Origin: Marinobacter maritimus
GTDB taxonomy: Bacteria; Pseudomonadota; Gammaproteobacteria; Pseudomonadales; Oleiphilaceae
NCBI RefSeq assembly: GCF_007671675.1
Contig: NZ_VCGW01000002.1
Coordinates: 744,001 to 808,000 of the forward strand
Direction of reading: 5' to 3'
Length of the DNA: 64,000 nucleotides
Made by a program: the position numbers and the translations under genes. Within the stretch, counting starts at the first letter, position 1; each line of letters opens with the position of its first letter. The notes beneath the pieces are model-generated. The model did no database searches, was not told where the DNA came from, and saw only the letters and a program-made list of their open reading frames with translations. Positions 7,936 through 15,608 of the stretch are shown piece after piece.

Positions 7936-8738
7936 TGAGTACACCACTGATACGGAATGAACGATTTGTCCAGATCGCTGCGCCCTTGCTGGTAGGCGTT
8001 CTGGTTCTGCTGCTTTGGCAGATCAGTGTTATGGCTTTCGATGTACCTAAATACCTGGTGCCCAGCCCTGTGGATATTGCTGAATCCCTGGTGACAGACT
8101 TCAGCTCTCTGTTCAGTGCCTTGATGATGACTTTGAAAGTTACCTTCCTGGCCTTTGTGATTTCCGTGATAGCGGGTGTTGCAGCGTCCCTGTTGTTTGT
8201 ACAAAGCAAGTGGATTGAAGTCAGCCTGTTCCCATACGCGGTGCTGATGCAGGTAACGCCGGTTGTGGCCATTGCGCCTCTGATCATCATCTGGGTAGAT
8301 GACACTACCTGGGCGCTGACCATCTGTGCGGTGATCGTTGCCATCTTTCCGATCATTTCCAATACCACGCTGGGGCTGCGCAGTGTTGATCCCAACCTGC
8401 TGAGCATGTTCCGTATGTACCGGACCAGTCGCTGGCAGGAACTGGTACGCTTGCGGATTCCCGGTGCACTGCCGTATTTCTTTGGTGGCCTGAGAATCAG
8501 CTCCGGGCTGGCGCTGATCGGTGCTGTGGTTGCCGAGTTTGTTGCCGGTACCGGTGGTGCCAAAGCAGGGCTTGCCTACATGATCCTGCAATCAGGCTAC
8601 AACCTGCAGATTCCCAAGATGTTTGCTGCGCTGATTCTGATCACGTTGACCGGGATTATTCTATTTGCTGCTATGGTCTGGATGTCCGACAGGGCTCTTC
8701 GTAACTGGCATGAAAGTGCACTCAAGGTAGAACACTGA
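7935..8738 (+). CDS. second ABC transporter permease
   Basis: A 267-residue inner-membrane permease of the SsuC/ThiX group with about six membrane spans. Its EAA-type loop, FRMYRTSRWQELVRLRIPGA, should contact the ATPase. It is coupled to the ATPase gene through TAATG and is followed two bases after its stop by a DMT permease gene. It is similar in plan to the permease at 3733 but only moderately similar in sequence, consistent with an old duplication or independent recruitment. Confidence 0.9.
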   Translation: MSTPLIRNERFVQIAAPLLVGVLVLLLWQISVMAFDVPKYLVPSPVDIAESLVTDFSSLFSALMMTLKVTFLAFVISVIAGVAASLLFVQSKWIEVSLFPYAVLMQVTPVVAIAPLIIIWVDDTTWALTICAVIVAIFPIISNTTLGLRSVDPNLLSMFRMYRTSRWQELVRLRIPGALPYFFGGLRISSGLALIGAVVAEFVAGTGGAKAGLAYMILQSGYNLQIPKMFAALILITLTGIILFAAMVWMSDRALRNWHESALKVEH

Positions 8739-8740
8739 AC

Positions 8741-9694
8741 ATGTTGCGCCCCGCCGAATCCTTGCCCATGGCGGGCGCCGGCTACGCCTGGCGTAACGGA
8801 TACCTGCTACTGGCCTTCACCGCTCTGACTTGGGGAATCAACTTTCCCGTTATGAAAATGGGGCTCGAATACAGCACGCCGCTCCTGTACACCACCCTTC
8901 GGATGCTCATTGGAACAGCTACCATGTTCGTGATTGCCGGTGCCATGGGCATTCTCCGTATGCCGCATCGCGCGGATATCCCCGTGGTTTTTTCAGTTGG
9001 CCTCCTCCAGAACATGGGGTTTATCACGCTGGTAACCATGGGCATGCAATTCATGCCAGCGGGCAGGGCGGCCATACTGGCTTACACCTCGCCAATATGG
9101 GTGGTTCCGGCTGCGGCGGTGTTTCTGGGCGAAAGGCTCACGGTTCCGAGGGTAATCGGAACGGCTCTTGGCCTGGTGGGCCTGATGGCCATCTTTAATC
9201 CTCTGGATGTTGACTGGAGTTCTGAGGGCACTTTATTCGGGGGCGCGCTGATTGTGCTGGCAACGCTGGTTTGGACAGCGGGGCTGATACATGTTCGCAA
9301 ACACCAATGGCATGGCAACGTCTTGTCGCTTATTCCCTGGCAGTTGCTGTCCTCCCTGATCTTTCTTGTACCTTTGTCCCTGATTATAGAAAACCCGTCC
9401 AGCATACGCTGGGAGCCTGGTTTTCTGGTTAATATCCTGTTCAGCGGTGCTCTAGCTTCCGGCGTCTGTGTGGCCGCACAAATCGGGGCCATCCGATCCT
9501 TGCCCGCTGTCACCATGTCTCTGAGCTCCGCAGCGGTTCCGGCAGTGGGGCTTATTTCTTCAGCCATCCTGCTGGGGGAGATGCCGGGTTATCACGACGT
9601 GTTCGGGTTCCTGATGATTGGCCTGGGGATTGTCCTTGTCGGGCTGACCGACTGGCGGCTGGCGAGAGCAAGGGTATCTGGGTTGTTGAGGTGA
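8741..9694 (+). CDS. EamA/DMT-family transporter
   Basis: A 317-residue membrane protein with about ten hydrophobic helices and the two-fold EamA layout (first half from FTALTWGINFPVMK, second half from LIVLATLVWTAGLIHVRK). The end of the first repeat has the typical LGERLTVPRVIGTALGLVGL. It starts two bases after the ABC permease and is the last gene of the second operon. DMT proteins mostly export amino acids or metabolites, so it may remove a surplus or toxic intermediate of what the ABC system imports. That is inference. Confidence 0.85.
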   Translation: MLRPAESLPMAGAGYAWRNGYLLLAFTALTWGINFPVMKMGLEYSTPLLYTTLRMLIGTATMFVIAGAMGILRMPHRADIPVVFSVGLLQNMGFITLVTMGMQFMPAGRAAILAYTSPIWVVPAAAVFLGERLTVPRVIGTALGLVGLMAIFNPLDVDWSSEGTLFGGALIVLATLVWTAGLIHVRKHQWHGNVLSLIPWQLLSSLIFLVPLSLIIENPSSIRWEPGFLVNILFSGALASGVCVAAQIGAIRSLPAVTMSLSSAAVPAVGLISSAILLGEMPGYHDVFGFLMIGLGIVLVGLTDWRLARARVSGLLR

Positions 9695-9762
9695 TATGAA
9701 TATGCTCTCAGGATCAGTGAAAGAGTGGGTGTTACTCCTTACACTCGTGAAAAATTGGTAGG

Positions 9763-9771
9763 TGCTATAAT
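9763..9771 (+). promoter_or_regulatory. extended -10 promoter for small basic protein
   Basis: TGCTATAAT is a perfect TG-N-TATAAT extended -10. No good -35 is visible at standard spacing, which is normal for this promoter class. The small gene at 9808 begins 36 nt downstream. Confidence 0.6.
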
Positions 9772-9807
9772 CTGAGCGTGTAAACCAACTCTCAGTGGAG
9801 AATTACT

Positions 9808-9963
9808 ATGGCGAAAAAGAAGGCAGAGCCCACCAGGGACAGCGCTGTGCGGCGGGAACTCAGAACCGCCAAGTATCAGATGCGCGTGGTCGAAGACAAA
9901 ACCAAATACCGCCGCAATCGGGACAAGAGCGTACGGATGGAGGATTTTCGCAAGGCTGCCTGA
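9808..9963 (+). CDS. small basic protein, 51 aa, unknown
   Basis: A 51-residue, very basic protein starting MAKKKAEPTRDSAVRRELR and ending RMEDFRKAA. The SD GTGGAG and an extended -10 promoter support expression. The middle part, ELRTAKYQMRVVEDK, has a loose resemblance to the core of the ribosome-rescue factor ArfA (hydrophobic-x-x-RV then a lysine-rich tail), but the hallmark KGKGSY is missing, so I leave it unnamed. A 10-bp inverted repeat (9941-9950 / 9976-9985) encloses the stop codon. In arfA genes, hairpins near the 3' end make the mRNA lose its stop; that parallel is suggestive only. Confidence 0.65.
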   Translation: MAKKKAEPTRDSAVRRELRTAKYQMRVVEDKTKYRRNRDKSVRMEDFRKAA

Positions 9964-9985
9964 AAGGTCGTTTTACGAAAATCCT
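9941..9985 (+). repeat. 10-bp inverted repeat across a stop codon
   Basis: AGGATTTTCG (9941-9950) and CGAAAATCCT (9976-9985) are perfect inverted copies 25 nt apart, with the TGA at 9961-9963 in the loop. The downstream sequence is not a clear T-tract, so it is not a standard terminator. Confidence 0.6.
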
Positions 9986-10073
9986 TCGTTTGTGCTTTCC
10001 CTCGATATTCCTTCAAGTGCCGTGTGCTTGCTGCCTTTTTAAGCGAAACCGAAAAACGTAGGGTTCAGAAACA

Positions 10074-10094
10074 ACAAAACCCGCACAAGGCGGG
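10074..10094 (-). terminator. original tRNA-Phe terminator, now orphaned
   Basis: On the minus strand CCCGC-CTTGT-GCGGG is followed by TTTTGTTGTTT, a rho-independent terminator. It lies just beyond the tRNA-Phe fragment at 10112-10161, so it was probably the terminator of the uninterrupted tRNA gene before the island entered. Confidence 0.75.
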
Positions 10095-10111
10095 CTAAGT
10101 CATTGAATTAT

Positions 10112-10161
10112 TGGTGCCCGGAGGCGGAATCGAACCACCGACACGAGGATTTTCAATCCTC
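10112..10161. repeat. left attachment repeat (tRNA-Phe 3' fragment)
   Basis: Fifty bases identical to 27306-27355, covering the CCA end, T-arm, variable region and most of the anticodon arm of tRNA-Phe. Divergence starts at 10162. It lacks the 5' half, so it is not a functional tRNA. Confidence 0.95.
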
Positions 10162-10196
10162 GTGTTTATAATAAAAAACAACAATTTAGCGTTGGT

Positions 10197-10217
10197 GTGT
10201 GTAAGGGTTTGTGTAAG
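10197..10217. repeat. candidate integrase arm sites, left end
   Basis: GTGTGTAAG (10197-10205) and TTGTGTAAG (10209-10217) form a tandem pair 36 bp inside the left repeat. The same two words in the same order occur at 27236-27255. Paired, matching repeats at both ends of an element are typical of integrase arm-binding sites. Confidence 0.55.
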
Positions 10218-10341
10218 TTTTGTGTGAAATAACTGGGAAAATTTGGGCTAATTTACGTCAATTTGTTTGTGCCTTACCAAAGGTTTGCTGATTCAACAAT
10301 GCCTTGAGGTGCTTTCAGGTCATCGATCTTTGATTAGACAC

Positions 10342-10524
10342 TCAACGAACCCACCACCAGATGAATAGCAGCGGTCCGAATAGTAGGGACATGCCCTTGA
10401 CCCAAATGGGCAGGGCATCCCATTCATCCCAGCTGTTGTAGACGTGTTCATTGAAGTTGCTGATACACAGCATCGACACCGCGAACCAGATGAATACAAC
10501 TGTTACCGAAAGTAAGCTAATCAA
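10342..10524 (-). CDS. small membrane protein, 60 aa
   Basis: A 60-residue protein with two hydrophobic helices (about residues 2-22 and 40-58) joined by an acidic, Trp-rich loop (NSWDEWDALPIW) and ending WWWVR. It starts at a TTG, supported by AGGAG a few bases upstream. It is the distal gene of the minus-strand run after the helicase-primase, 9 nt after the 78-residue gene. I do not recognise it. Small two-helix proteins in such islands can be holin-like or lipid-disturbing, but nothing here proves that. Confidence 0.6.
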   Translation of the reverse strand: MISLLSVTVVFIWFAVSMLCISNFNEHVYNSWDEWDALPIWVKGMSLLFGPLLFIWWWVR

Positions 10525-10533
10525 AAACTCTCC

Positions 10534-10770
10534 TTATGCATTTGCAAGTTGAATCATCCGTCGTGCCAGTAACTCCCGCCATTCCTCACAAGCAGCCTTA
10601 TCTGGAAGAAAAGCTTCAAGCCCACCATCTGCAAATCCAGCATTCACCATCAGTGCCACAAAGAACTGGTCCCGCGTGAGTTCAAGGGCATCCGCCCAAT
10701 CTAGAAAATCTTGCCGGTGTTCATCTTTGAGGTTGGTGATAACTAAATTCTTGGTTTTTGCTTGTGTCAT
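10534..10770 (-). CDS. hypothetical protein, 78 aa
   Basis: A 78-residue soluble protein, mostly helical by composition, with DEHRQDFLDWADALELTR and a C-terminal acidic/aromatic stretch EEWRELLARRM. A GGAG ribosome site lies 8 nt before the ATG. The start ITNLKDEHRQDFLDWADALELT loosely recalls small regulators that modify DNA-binding proteins, but I recognise no family. It is transcribed with its neighbours toward the left end of the island. Confidence 0.6.
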   Translation of the reverse strand: MTQAKTKNLVITNLKDEHRQDFLDWADALELTRDQFFVALMVNAGFADGGLEAFLPDKAACEEWRELLARRMIQLANA

Positions 10771-10828
10771 GGGTGTTCTCCGTGGGGTGACCGTGTATTT
10801 ATGGTCACCCTGTCAGTCCTACCCCTGA

Positions 10829-11197
10829 TCAGCTTCCTGATTTGTTATTCAAGCGAGCTTCAGCTTCGCTGTACGCGATTTCCCAAGTGTCGTCAGATTG
10901 GGGCATACCATTCGGGGCAAGTGGTGTTACACCCTCGTTACGGCGCTTCTCCGCGACCTTGGCAACGTGATCGGCTGATATTGGGTTAATACCTCGACGG
11001 CGGTCAGCAGCACACGCTATTGAATCGTTGTAAAAATCGTATTCTTCCGGAAATTTATCGATATGAATTTTCCTCGCAAGTGAAGCGATTTCGGCTTTCA
11101 GACGGTCTTCCCGATCAATCGCTTCAATTTCGGAGGTATTCTTTCCGGCGCGGGCTTTCTGGCGCTTGCGGGCTTCTTCAGCTTTAAAGCGGTTCAT
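10829..11197 (-). CDS. hypothetical protein, 122 aa, highly charged
   Basis: A 122-residue protein. The first 45 residues are rich in Lys, Arg, Glu and Ala and probably form a long helix (MNRFKAEEARKRQKARAGK). A loop with PEEYDFYNDSIACAADRRRG and a second helical part follow. There is no recognisable domain. It starts 9 nt after the stop of the 11207 gene, so the two are likely co-transcribed. A nucleic-acid-binding or structural role would fit the charge pattern but is not shown. Confidence 0.6.
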   Translation of the reverse strand: MNRFKAEEARKRQKARAGKNTSEIEAIDREDRLKAEIASLARKIHIDKFPEEYDFYNDSIACAADRRRGINPISADHVAKVAEKRRNEGVTPLAPNGMPQSDDTWEIAYSEAEARLNNKSGS

Positions 11198-11206
11198 AGA
11201 TGCACC

Positions 11207-11593
11207 TCACTTGATAGAAAACAGGAATGTCATGGCGTTGTGTTCGCTGGTCGTTAACACCCGTATATCGGCTGTCAGGGCGTCACGGCGCACGTCGAAG
11301 ATTTCACACATGGGAAGCTGATAACGCAGTTCGGTGAACCACTGTCGGAAGAAAAATGAAATTCCGACATCCAAATCCAGATGACCAGAATGGATTAGCA
11401 ATTCGACCCGAATAAAGGCTCCGGGCGAAAAACGTTGTGATGTGATTTTTGAATCTTCGGAAAATACGGGACTGCGGAAAATTAGTGCGTTGTAGATGTC
11501 GTGGCGAAAACCAAGAATCGTTGAATCAAAATCGTAGGTGATGGGCGTGAACCCGTGTTCCACCAGAATCGCGGGGAATTGAGAAGCAATCAT
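11207..11593 (-). CDS. hypothetical protein, 128 aa
   Basis: The frame is open from an ATG at 11659 (150 aa), but a TATAAT lies across that ATG (minus strand, 11658-11663). I prefer the ATG at 11593, giving MIASQFPAILVEHGF. The protein alternates beta-like and aromatic stretches (GAFIRVELLIHSGHLDLDVGI, FFFRQWFTELRYQLP), suggesting a compact alpha/beta fold. No family recognised. It follows the helicase-primase gene after 166 bp, and the internal TATAAT may let it be transcribed on its own with the three smaller genes behind it. Confidence 0.55.
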   Translation of the reverse strand: MIASQFPAILVEHGFTPITYDFDSTILGFRHDIYNALIFRSPVFSEDSKITSQRFSPGAFIRVELLIHSGHLDLDVGISFFFRQWFTELRYQLPMCEIFDVRRDALTADIRVLTTSEHNAMTFLFSIK

Positions 11594-11759
11594 TTGCGTA
11601 CCTTTGGTTGTTGGCTTGCCAGATTTCTTTGCCAACCGGTATCGCAACTCAGGTCTCATTATAACCTAACTGGGGTTTCAGTTCAGTACGGAAGCATCAC
11701 CCGCTGTGAGAACGTGACCGGACGTTGAGCGACTGGTTGTCCCAACGTCCTTCACATGG

Positions 11760-14144
11760 TTAAGCAGCTTTTGCCGAATAGCCCCCTTTTTCTAGTGCTG
11801 CCAATGCACCTTCAATGTGGCTGATAAGATTGTTGTCACCGGTTGCCAAGCTCCACAAATGGCTTTCCACTTGATCAGGCGAGCAACCGTGCTGGGTTAC
11901 CAACGCGACCGCGAATGAATATACGACACCACGACGCCCACTGATCATGGCGTTAATCTCTGCTTTCCACGCTTCAATCGACTTGTGGTGTATTTCTTTT
12001 GATTTGGCATCCAGCTTGACCACCTTCGCTTGTGTCGATGGTTTGATTGCTGTGCGCAAGTATTTGTCAGGATCGATAGCATGGCGTTCTACGTCACGTG
12101 TAGTACAGCCATAAGCCTTAAAGTAGTGCCAGTCCGGATTCGCAGCATTCGTTGATGGAATATAAAAGGACTGAACCCCGTTGCGACAGGCACGATCCAG
12201 ACCAGATGTTTCCTCATCAAAGCCGTTCAGTTCAAGACGATAAACGATAGAGTCGTACACTGCGTGATGAGCTTCCAGACTGGTTGCCGGTTGCTTGTAC
12301 AGCATGATTACTCGAAAGCGGTTGGGCTGTTTTTCACTCCGGCTGAAACTGTTAAAAATCAGAAATGACCGTTTGTTCCCGCGTCCTGCTTTGTTCCAAA
12401 ATATGTCGTTGAAGTCGTCAATGGAAAGTTCACCATTGTCGAAATCTAGGATCATCATCGATGATTCCAGAAAATTGACCTTCTGCCGGAAACCTTCGTC
12501 TTCGCCATTCCGCTTCAAAAAAACGGTAGAGTTGATCATAAAGTTGGATGTTTTATCTTTGATCACATCTTTCGAGAACGAGCGCATTAATCGCACAAAC
12601 TCGTTTGGCTCGAAGTAGTCCAATGTAAACTGCTCTGTATCCGTGTCATAGATCGTCGGATGAAAGGTCACTGCGTACAACGGTGCGGAGCGAGCATCCT
12701 GTTCTGCCATCTTTTCGCGTAATTCCTTAGGAATTAAAGGGAATTCCTCAAAATGTGGCAAAACACGGCGAAGCCGTTTTTCTGCATTGGCTTGCCGATG
12801 CAGTTGACGAGCGGTTATGGCTTGCTTCTTCTCAAATTCCGGATCACCTATCCACTTCATTGAGACCGTGCCGAAGGCACGTGCCAGCCGCTCAGCGGCG
12901 GCATACTCTGGGACGATACATTCAATCACTTGCTTGGAGCTGGGATCACGAAGGGCTGTGCGCATCAGCGCCTGATAGATAACTTCGTGGATTGTCGAAT
13001 CTTTGATCATCTCGTCATCCAGCCCTAGCTGATTCAACATGGACAGATGTCGTGGGGCGCGATTCAAAGCAACTGGGAAATAAATGAGGTTGTGATTCAT
13101 GTACTCATTTAACCCATGAGAGATCACCGGGATCTGAATTCCATTGGAGTGCCCGCGAAGCTTTCCGGTATAGTCGTTATTGATGGCATACAGAAATTCA
13201 CGGTCACCAATGTAATCCAGTGCCGCTTTGTCCAGCCCATCCATCCACGTGCGACCGCCTTCACCCAGTTCTTTACCAGCGAGGTACTTTGAGAATCCGC
13301 GCCCTTTGAGCAAGTAGTTGATGCGCAGCCGCTCACCAGTTTCTGGTGGGTGCTCAGTGAATCGAAGGTTTTGGTAAATCTGGCGATTACGTTTGAATTC
13401 AGTGTCGTGATATTTGAATAGCCACTGGTAGAGCAGTGAGTCTTCAATATTGGCACCCAGCAGGGTGTTGCCTTCAAACAACTTGGGGTTAAGCATCGAA
13501 AGAAAGTAGATGCGTGTGCAGGAACCCTTTTTGCCAAACTTGCGACGTTCACTGAAATCTGACCACGTTTTCAAGTCAACAAACACGTCCCGACAGGGCG
13601 TCAGCACGTCATTCAGGAACGAATAGATTGTTTTGGTCAGGTCATCCGGGCGGTTCAAATGACGTTTGAGCATATCTGGATCAACAGGGATGACGGTTGC
13701 CAGTGTTTCATTCACCGTTTCACCCAGCTGGACGTATTGGGTCAGTTCATCCATGTGCTGGCGTAGATCGATGGCGTAAAAATTATCCACCTGTGGGACT
13801 TCATCAATGATGACCTGCCAGTTTTGCCGGTTTTCAAAGAAGGGTAGGTTCTGATAACTCTGCCATGTGATCAGTAAAACCGTGCCGGATTCCTCTGCAC
13901 AGGCTATTTGATTCATGATTGCACCCATTACATGGTGCTTATCCGTCTCACTGGTAATCAAAACTGGCTTCAAGCCGTGCTGTTCCAAATCGAGCGCGGT
14001 TTGATTTAACAGCTTGATTGAGGGGGCAACATACAACCTGTTGCAGCGTGTTCGTTGCTGCATCAGGTGCTGGCAGGTTGAATAGGTTTTTCCGCTGGAG
14101 CATGGCGCAGATACTATCCGCACCACATTGTCTGTATGTGGCAT
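11760..14144 (-). CDS. helicase-primase fusion, probable replication protein
   Basis: A 794-residue protein with two enzymatic halves. The N-terminal half reads as an SF2-type helicase: Walker A SAPCSSGKT (12-20), Walker B IIDEVP (112-117) and a motif-VI-like QALMRTALR (391-399). The C-terminal half has features of an archaeo-eukaryotic primase: ILDFDNG with acidic D567 and D569, SRSEKQPNRFRVIML (601-615, like the S-x-S...P-x-F-R-hydrophobic motif), and D650-R...FYIPS. It probably replicates the element. The order helicase then primase is unusual; many island and phage replicases have the primase first. The gene faces away from a palindrome-rich 353-bp region that could be the origin. Confidence 0.7.
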   Translation of the reverse strand: MPHTDNVVRIVSAPCSSGKTYSTCQHLMQQRTRCNRLYVAPSIKLLNQTALDLEQHGLKPVLITSETDKHHVMGAIMNQIACAEESGTVLLITWQSYQNLPFFENRQNWQVIIDEVPQVDNFYAIDLRQHMDELTQYVQLGETVNETLATVIPVDPDMLKRHLNRPDDLTKTIYSFLNDVLTPCRDVFVDLKTWSDFSERRKFGKKGSCTRIYFLSMLNPKLFEGNTLLGANIEDSLLYQWLFKYHDTEFKRNRQIYQNLRFTEHPPETGERLRINYLLKGRGFSKYLAGKELGEGGRTWMDGLDKAALDYIGDREFLYAINNDYTGKLRGHSNGIQIPVISHGLNEYMNHNLIYFPVALNRAPRHLSMLNQLGLDDEMIKDSTIHEVIYQALMRTALRDPSSKQVIECIVPEYAAAERLARAFGTVSMKWIGDPEFEKKQAITARQLHRQANAEKRLRRVLPHFEEFPLIPKELREKMAEQDARSAPLYAVTFHPTIYDTDTEQFTLDYFEPNEFVRLMRSFSKDVIKDKTSNFMINSTVFLKRNGEDEGFRQKVNFLESSMMILDFDNGELSIDDFNDIFWNKAGRGNKRSFLIFNSFSRSEKQPNRFRVIMLYKQPATSLEAHHAVYDSIVYRLELNGFDEETSGLDRACRNGVQSFYIPSTNAANPDWHYFKAYGCTTRDVERHAIDPDKYLRTAIKPSTQAKVVKLDAKSKEIHHKSIEAWKAEINAMISGRRGVVYSFAVALVTQHGCSPDQVESHLWSLATGDNNLISHIEGALAALEKGGYSAKAA

Positions 14145-14497
14145 TTCTCACCTTTATTGTTGTTATTTTTTAGGTTGCCGCTGTTATCGCGGTCAAAAAA
14201 TCATGACCGAGAATGCCAGGCAAGTCAAAGAAAAATCGCTTTAAATCAAATGTTTATAATTGAGTTCAGTCAACTTTAAAATTGACTGAATTCAACTTCC
14301 GGCTTTTTACATGAAGCTAAACGCCTAATCTGTTTCGATTCGGTACGCCGAAAACGGTGTCATCGTTGACTACAGTCAGCGAGTACACAATCAAACCTGT
14401 CGCATTAAACCCTGTTCTGGGGTAAAGTAGACACTTCTCCGATGAATCTAAAGTTATAAATGACACATGGCGAATTCATCCGAATAGGGAATGCCTA
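14145..14497. other. palindrome-rich intergenic region, candidate origin
   Basis: A 353-bp gap between the divergent helicase-primase and serine recombinase genes. It is AT-rich in the first half and contains a 36-bp imperfect palindrome (14260-14295) and a smaller one, TGACTACAGTCA (14367-14378), both built on TTGACT/AGTCAA words. No open frame of interest is present. It could be a replication origin, a res site or an operator array. Confidence 0.5.
14260..14295. repeat. 36-bp imperfect palindrome
   Basis: TTGAGTTCAGTCAA (14260-14273) and TTGACTGAATTCAA (14282-14295) are inverted copies with 13 of 14 positions matching, separated by CTTTAAAA. The AT-rich spacer and location beside a replication gene favour an origin or operator function. 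Confidence 0.65.
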
Positions 14498-15049
14498 ATG
14501 CAGTTCATTTATCGCCGTGTTTCAACCACCGACCAGAAATCTGACCGCCAGTTGCCAGGACTTCAAGCCGACCGAGAATTTGAAGACAAGCTGACCGGAA
14601 AGCATACCGACCGCCCACAACTTCAAGCCATGCTGGTGACGCTCCGCGCCGGTGATGTGGTGCACGTACATGAACTGTCACGACTCGCGCGCAACGTAAA
14701 AGACCTTTTGGAACTTGTGGAACGCATTACCGGTGCCGGTGCGACCATTCGCTTCCACAAAGAAAACCTCACCTTCCAACCTGAATCCAACGATCCATTC
14801 CAGCAACTCATGTTGTCGATGGTCAGCGCCATTGCACAATTTGAGCGCGAACTGATTGTTCAGCGTGTACGCGAAGGGGTTGCTATCGCCAAAGCTGAGG
14901 GGAAGTACAAGGGACGTAAGTCGCGGTTCACCGATGCGCAGGTGGAGCAGATACAGCAAGAATTTCAAACCACATCAAATAAAGTGGAGCTTGCCAAGCG
15001 ATGGGGTGTCAGCAGGGGGTATTTGTATAAAATCGCGTCCAAAGCATAA
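14498..15049 (+). CDS. serine recombinase, resolvase/invertase family
   Basis: A 183-residue small serine recombinase. The catalytic serine S9 is in YRRVSTTDQ. The conserved ELSRLARNVKDLLELV, the long helix QLMLSMVSAIAQFERELIVQRVREG, and a C-terminal helix-turn-helix (NKVELAKRWGVSRGYLYKIA) are all present, so it looks complete. An AGGGA site precedes the ATG. Such enzymes resolve multimers or invert segments; with a palindromic region directly upstream it may act there. It heads a rightward run with the RadC-like and 15609 genes. Confidence 0.9.
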   Translation: MQFIYRRVSTTDQKSDRQLPGLQADREFEDKLTGKHTDRPQLQAMLVTLRAGDVVHVHELSRLARNVKDLLELVERITGAGATIRFHKENLTFQPESNDPFQQLMLSMVSAIAQFERELIVQRVREGVAIAKAEGKYKGRKSRFTDAQVEQIQQEFQTTSNKVELAKRWGVSRGYLYKIASKA

Positions 15050-15106
15050 AAAGGTGGTGATCCAGCATCACCGGCAAACACTCCTTCCTGTAACTAGGTG
15101 ACGCCT

Positions 15107-15577
15107 ATGCTGAGTAATACCGCGATTAATCAATCCTTCATCCATGAAAGTGCAATCATCCAGAACGCTCTCGACATTCTGGATTCAAGAATTAAGAAAC
15201 CAACCAGTTACATCAAAAGCCCCAATGACACCCGTAACTTTCTACGTTTGAAGCTTTCTGAGTTGGAGCACGAAGTATTTGCCGTTCTGTTTCTGGACAA
15301 CCGCCATGGTGTCATTGCCTACGAAGAAATGTTTACCGGTACGATTGATGGAGCAGCTGTATATCCGCGCGAAGTGGTCAAAACTGCACTTCGACACAAT
15401 GCAGCTGCTGTCATTTTTGCCCATAACCATCCTTCAGGTATCACCAACCCATCCGAGTCAGACAAGCAACTCACCAAACGCTTAAAAGAAGCATTGTCGC
15501 TTGTGGATGTTAGGGTGCTAGATCACCTGATCGTCGGTCATGACATCACTTCGTTTGCTGAACTGGGGTTGATGTAG
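15107..15577 (+). CDS. RadC-like JAB-domain protein
   Basis: A 156-residue JAB/MPN-domain protein of the RadC family with the full metal motif [14 protein letters not shown] (H-x-H-x7-S-x2-D) and upstream E in the [15 protein letters not shown] region. It lacks the N-terminal helix-hairpin-helix part of chromosomal RadC, as is usual for the short versions carried by islands and plasmids. ATG 15107 with AGGTG ahead is preferred over the in-frame GTG at 15098. The function of short RadC proteins is unsettled; they are common markers of mobile islands. Confidence 0.88.
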   Translation: MLSNTAINQSFIHESAIIQNALDILDSRIKKPTSYIKSPNDTRNFLRLKLSELEHEVFAVLFLDNRHGVIAYEEMFTGTIDGAAVYPREVVKTALRHNAAAVIFAHNHPSGITNPSESDKQLTKRLKEALSLVDVRVLDHLIVGHDITSFAELGLM

Positions 15578-15608
15578 TAAACCAAAGCTTGATAACAGGG
15601 AGACAGCT

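Noticed and set aside
9795..10061. 88-codon frame over the small basic gene
   Set aside because: The 51-codon frame from 9808 has the better start site and coherent basic composition; the longer frame runs through the inverted repeat into non-coding sequence.
10112..10161. Second tRNA-Phe gene
   Set aside because: Only the 3' 50 bases are present; the acceptor 5' strand and D-arm are missing, so it is an attachment-site remnant.
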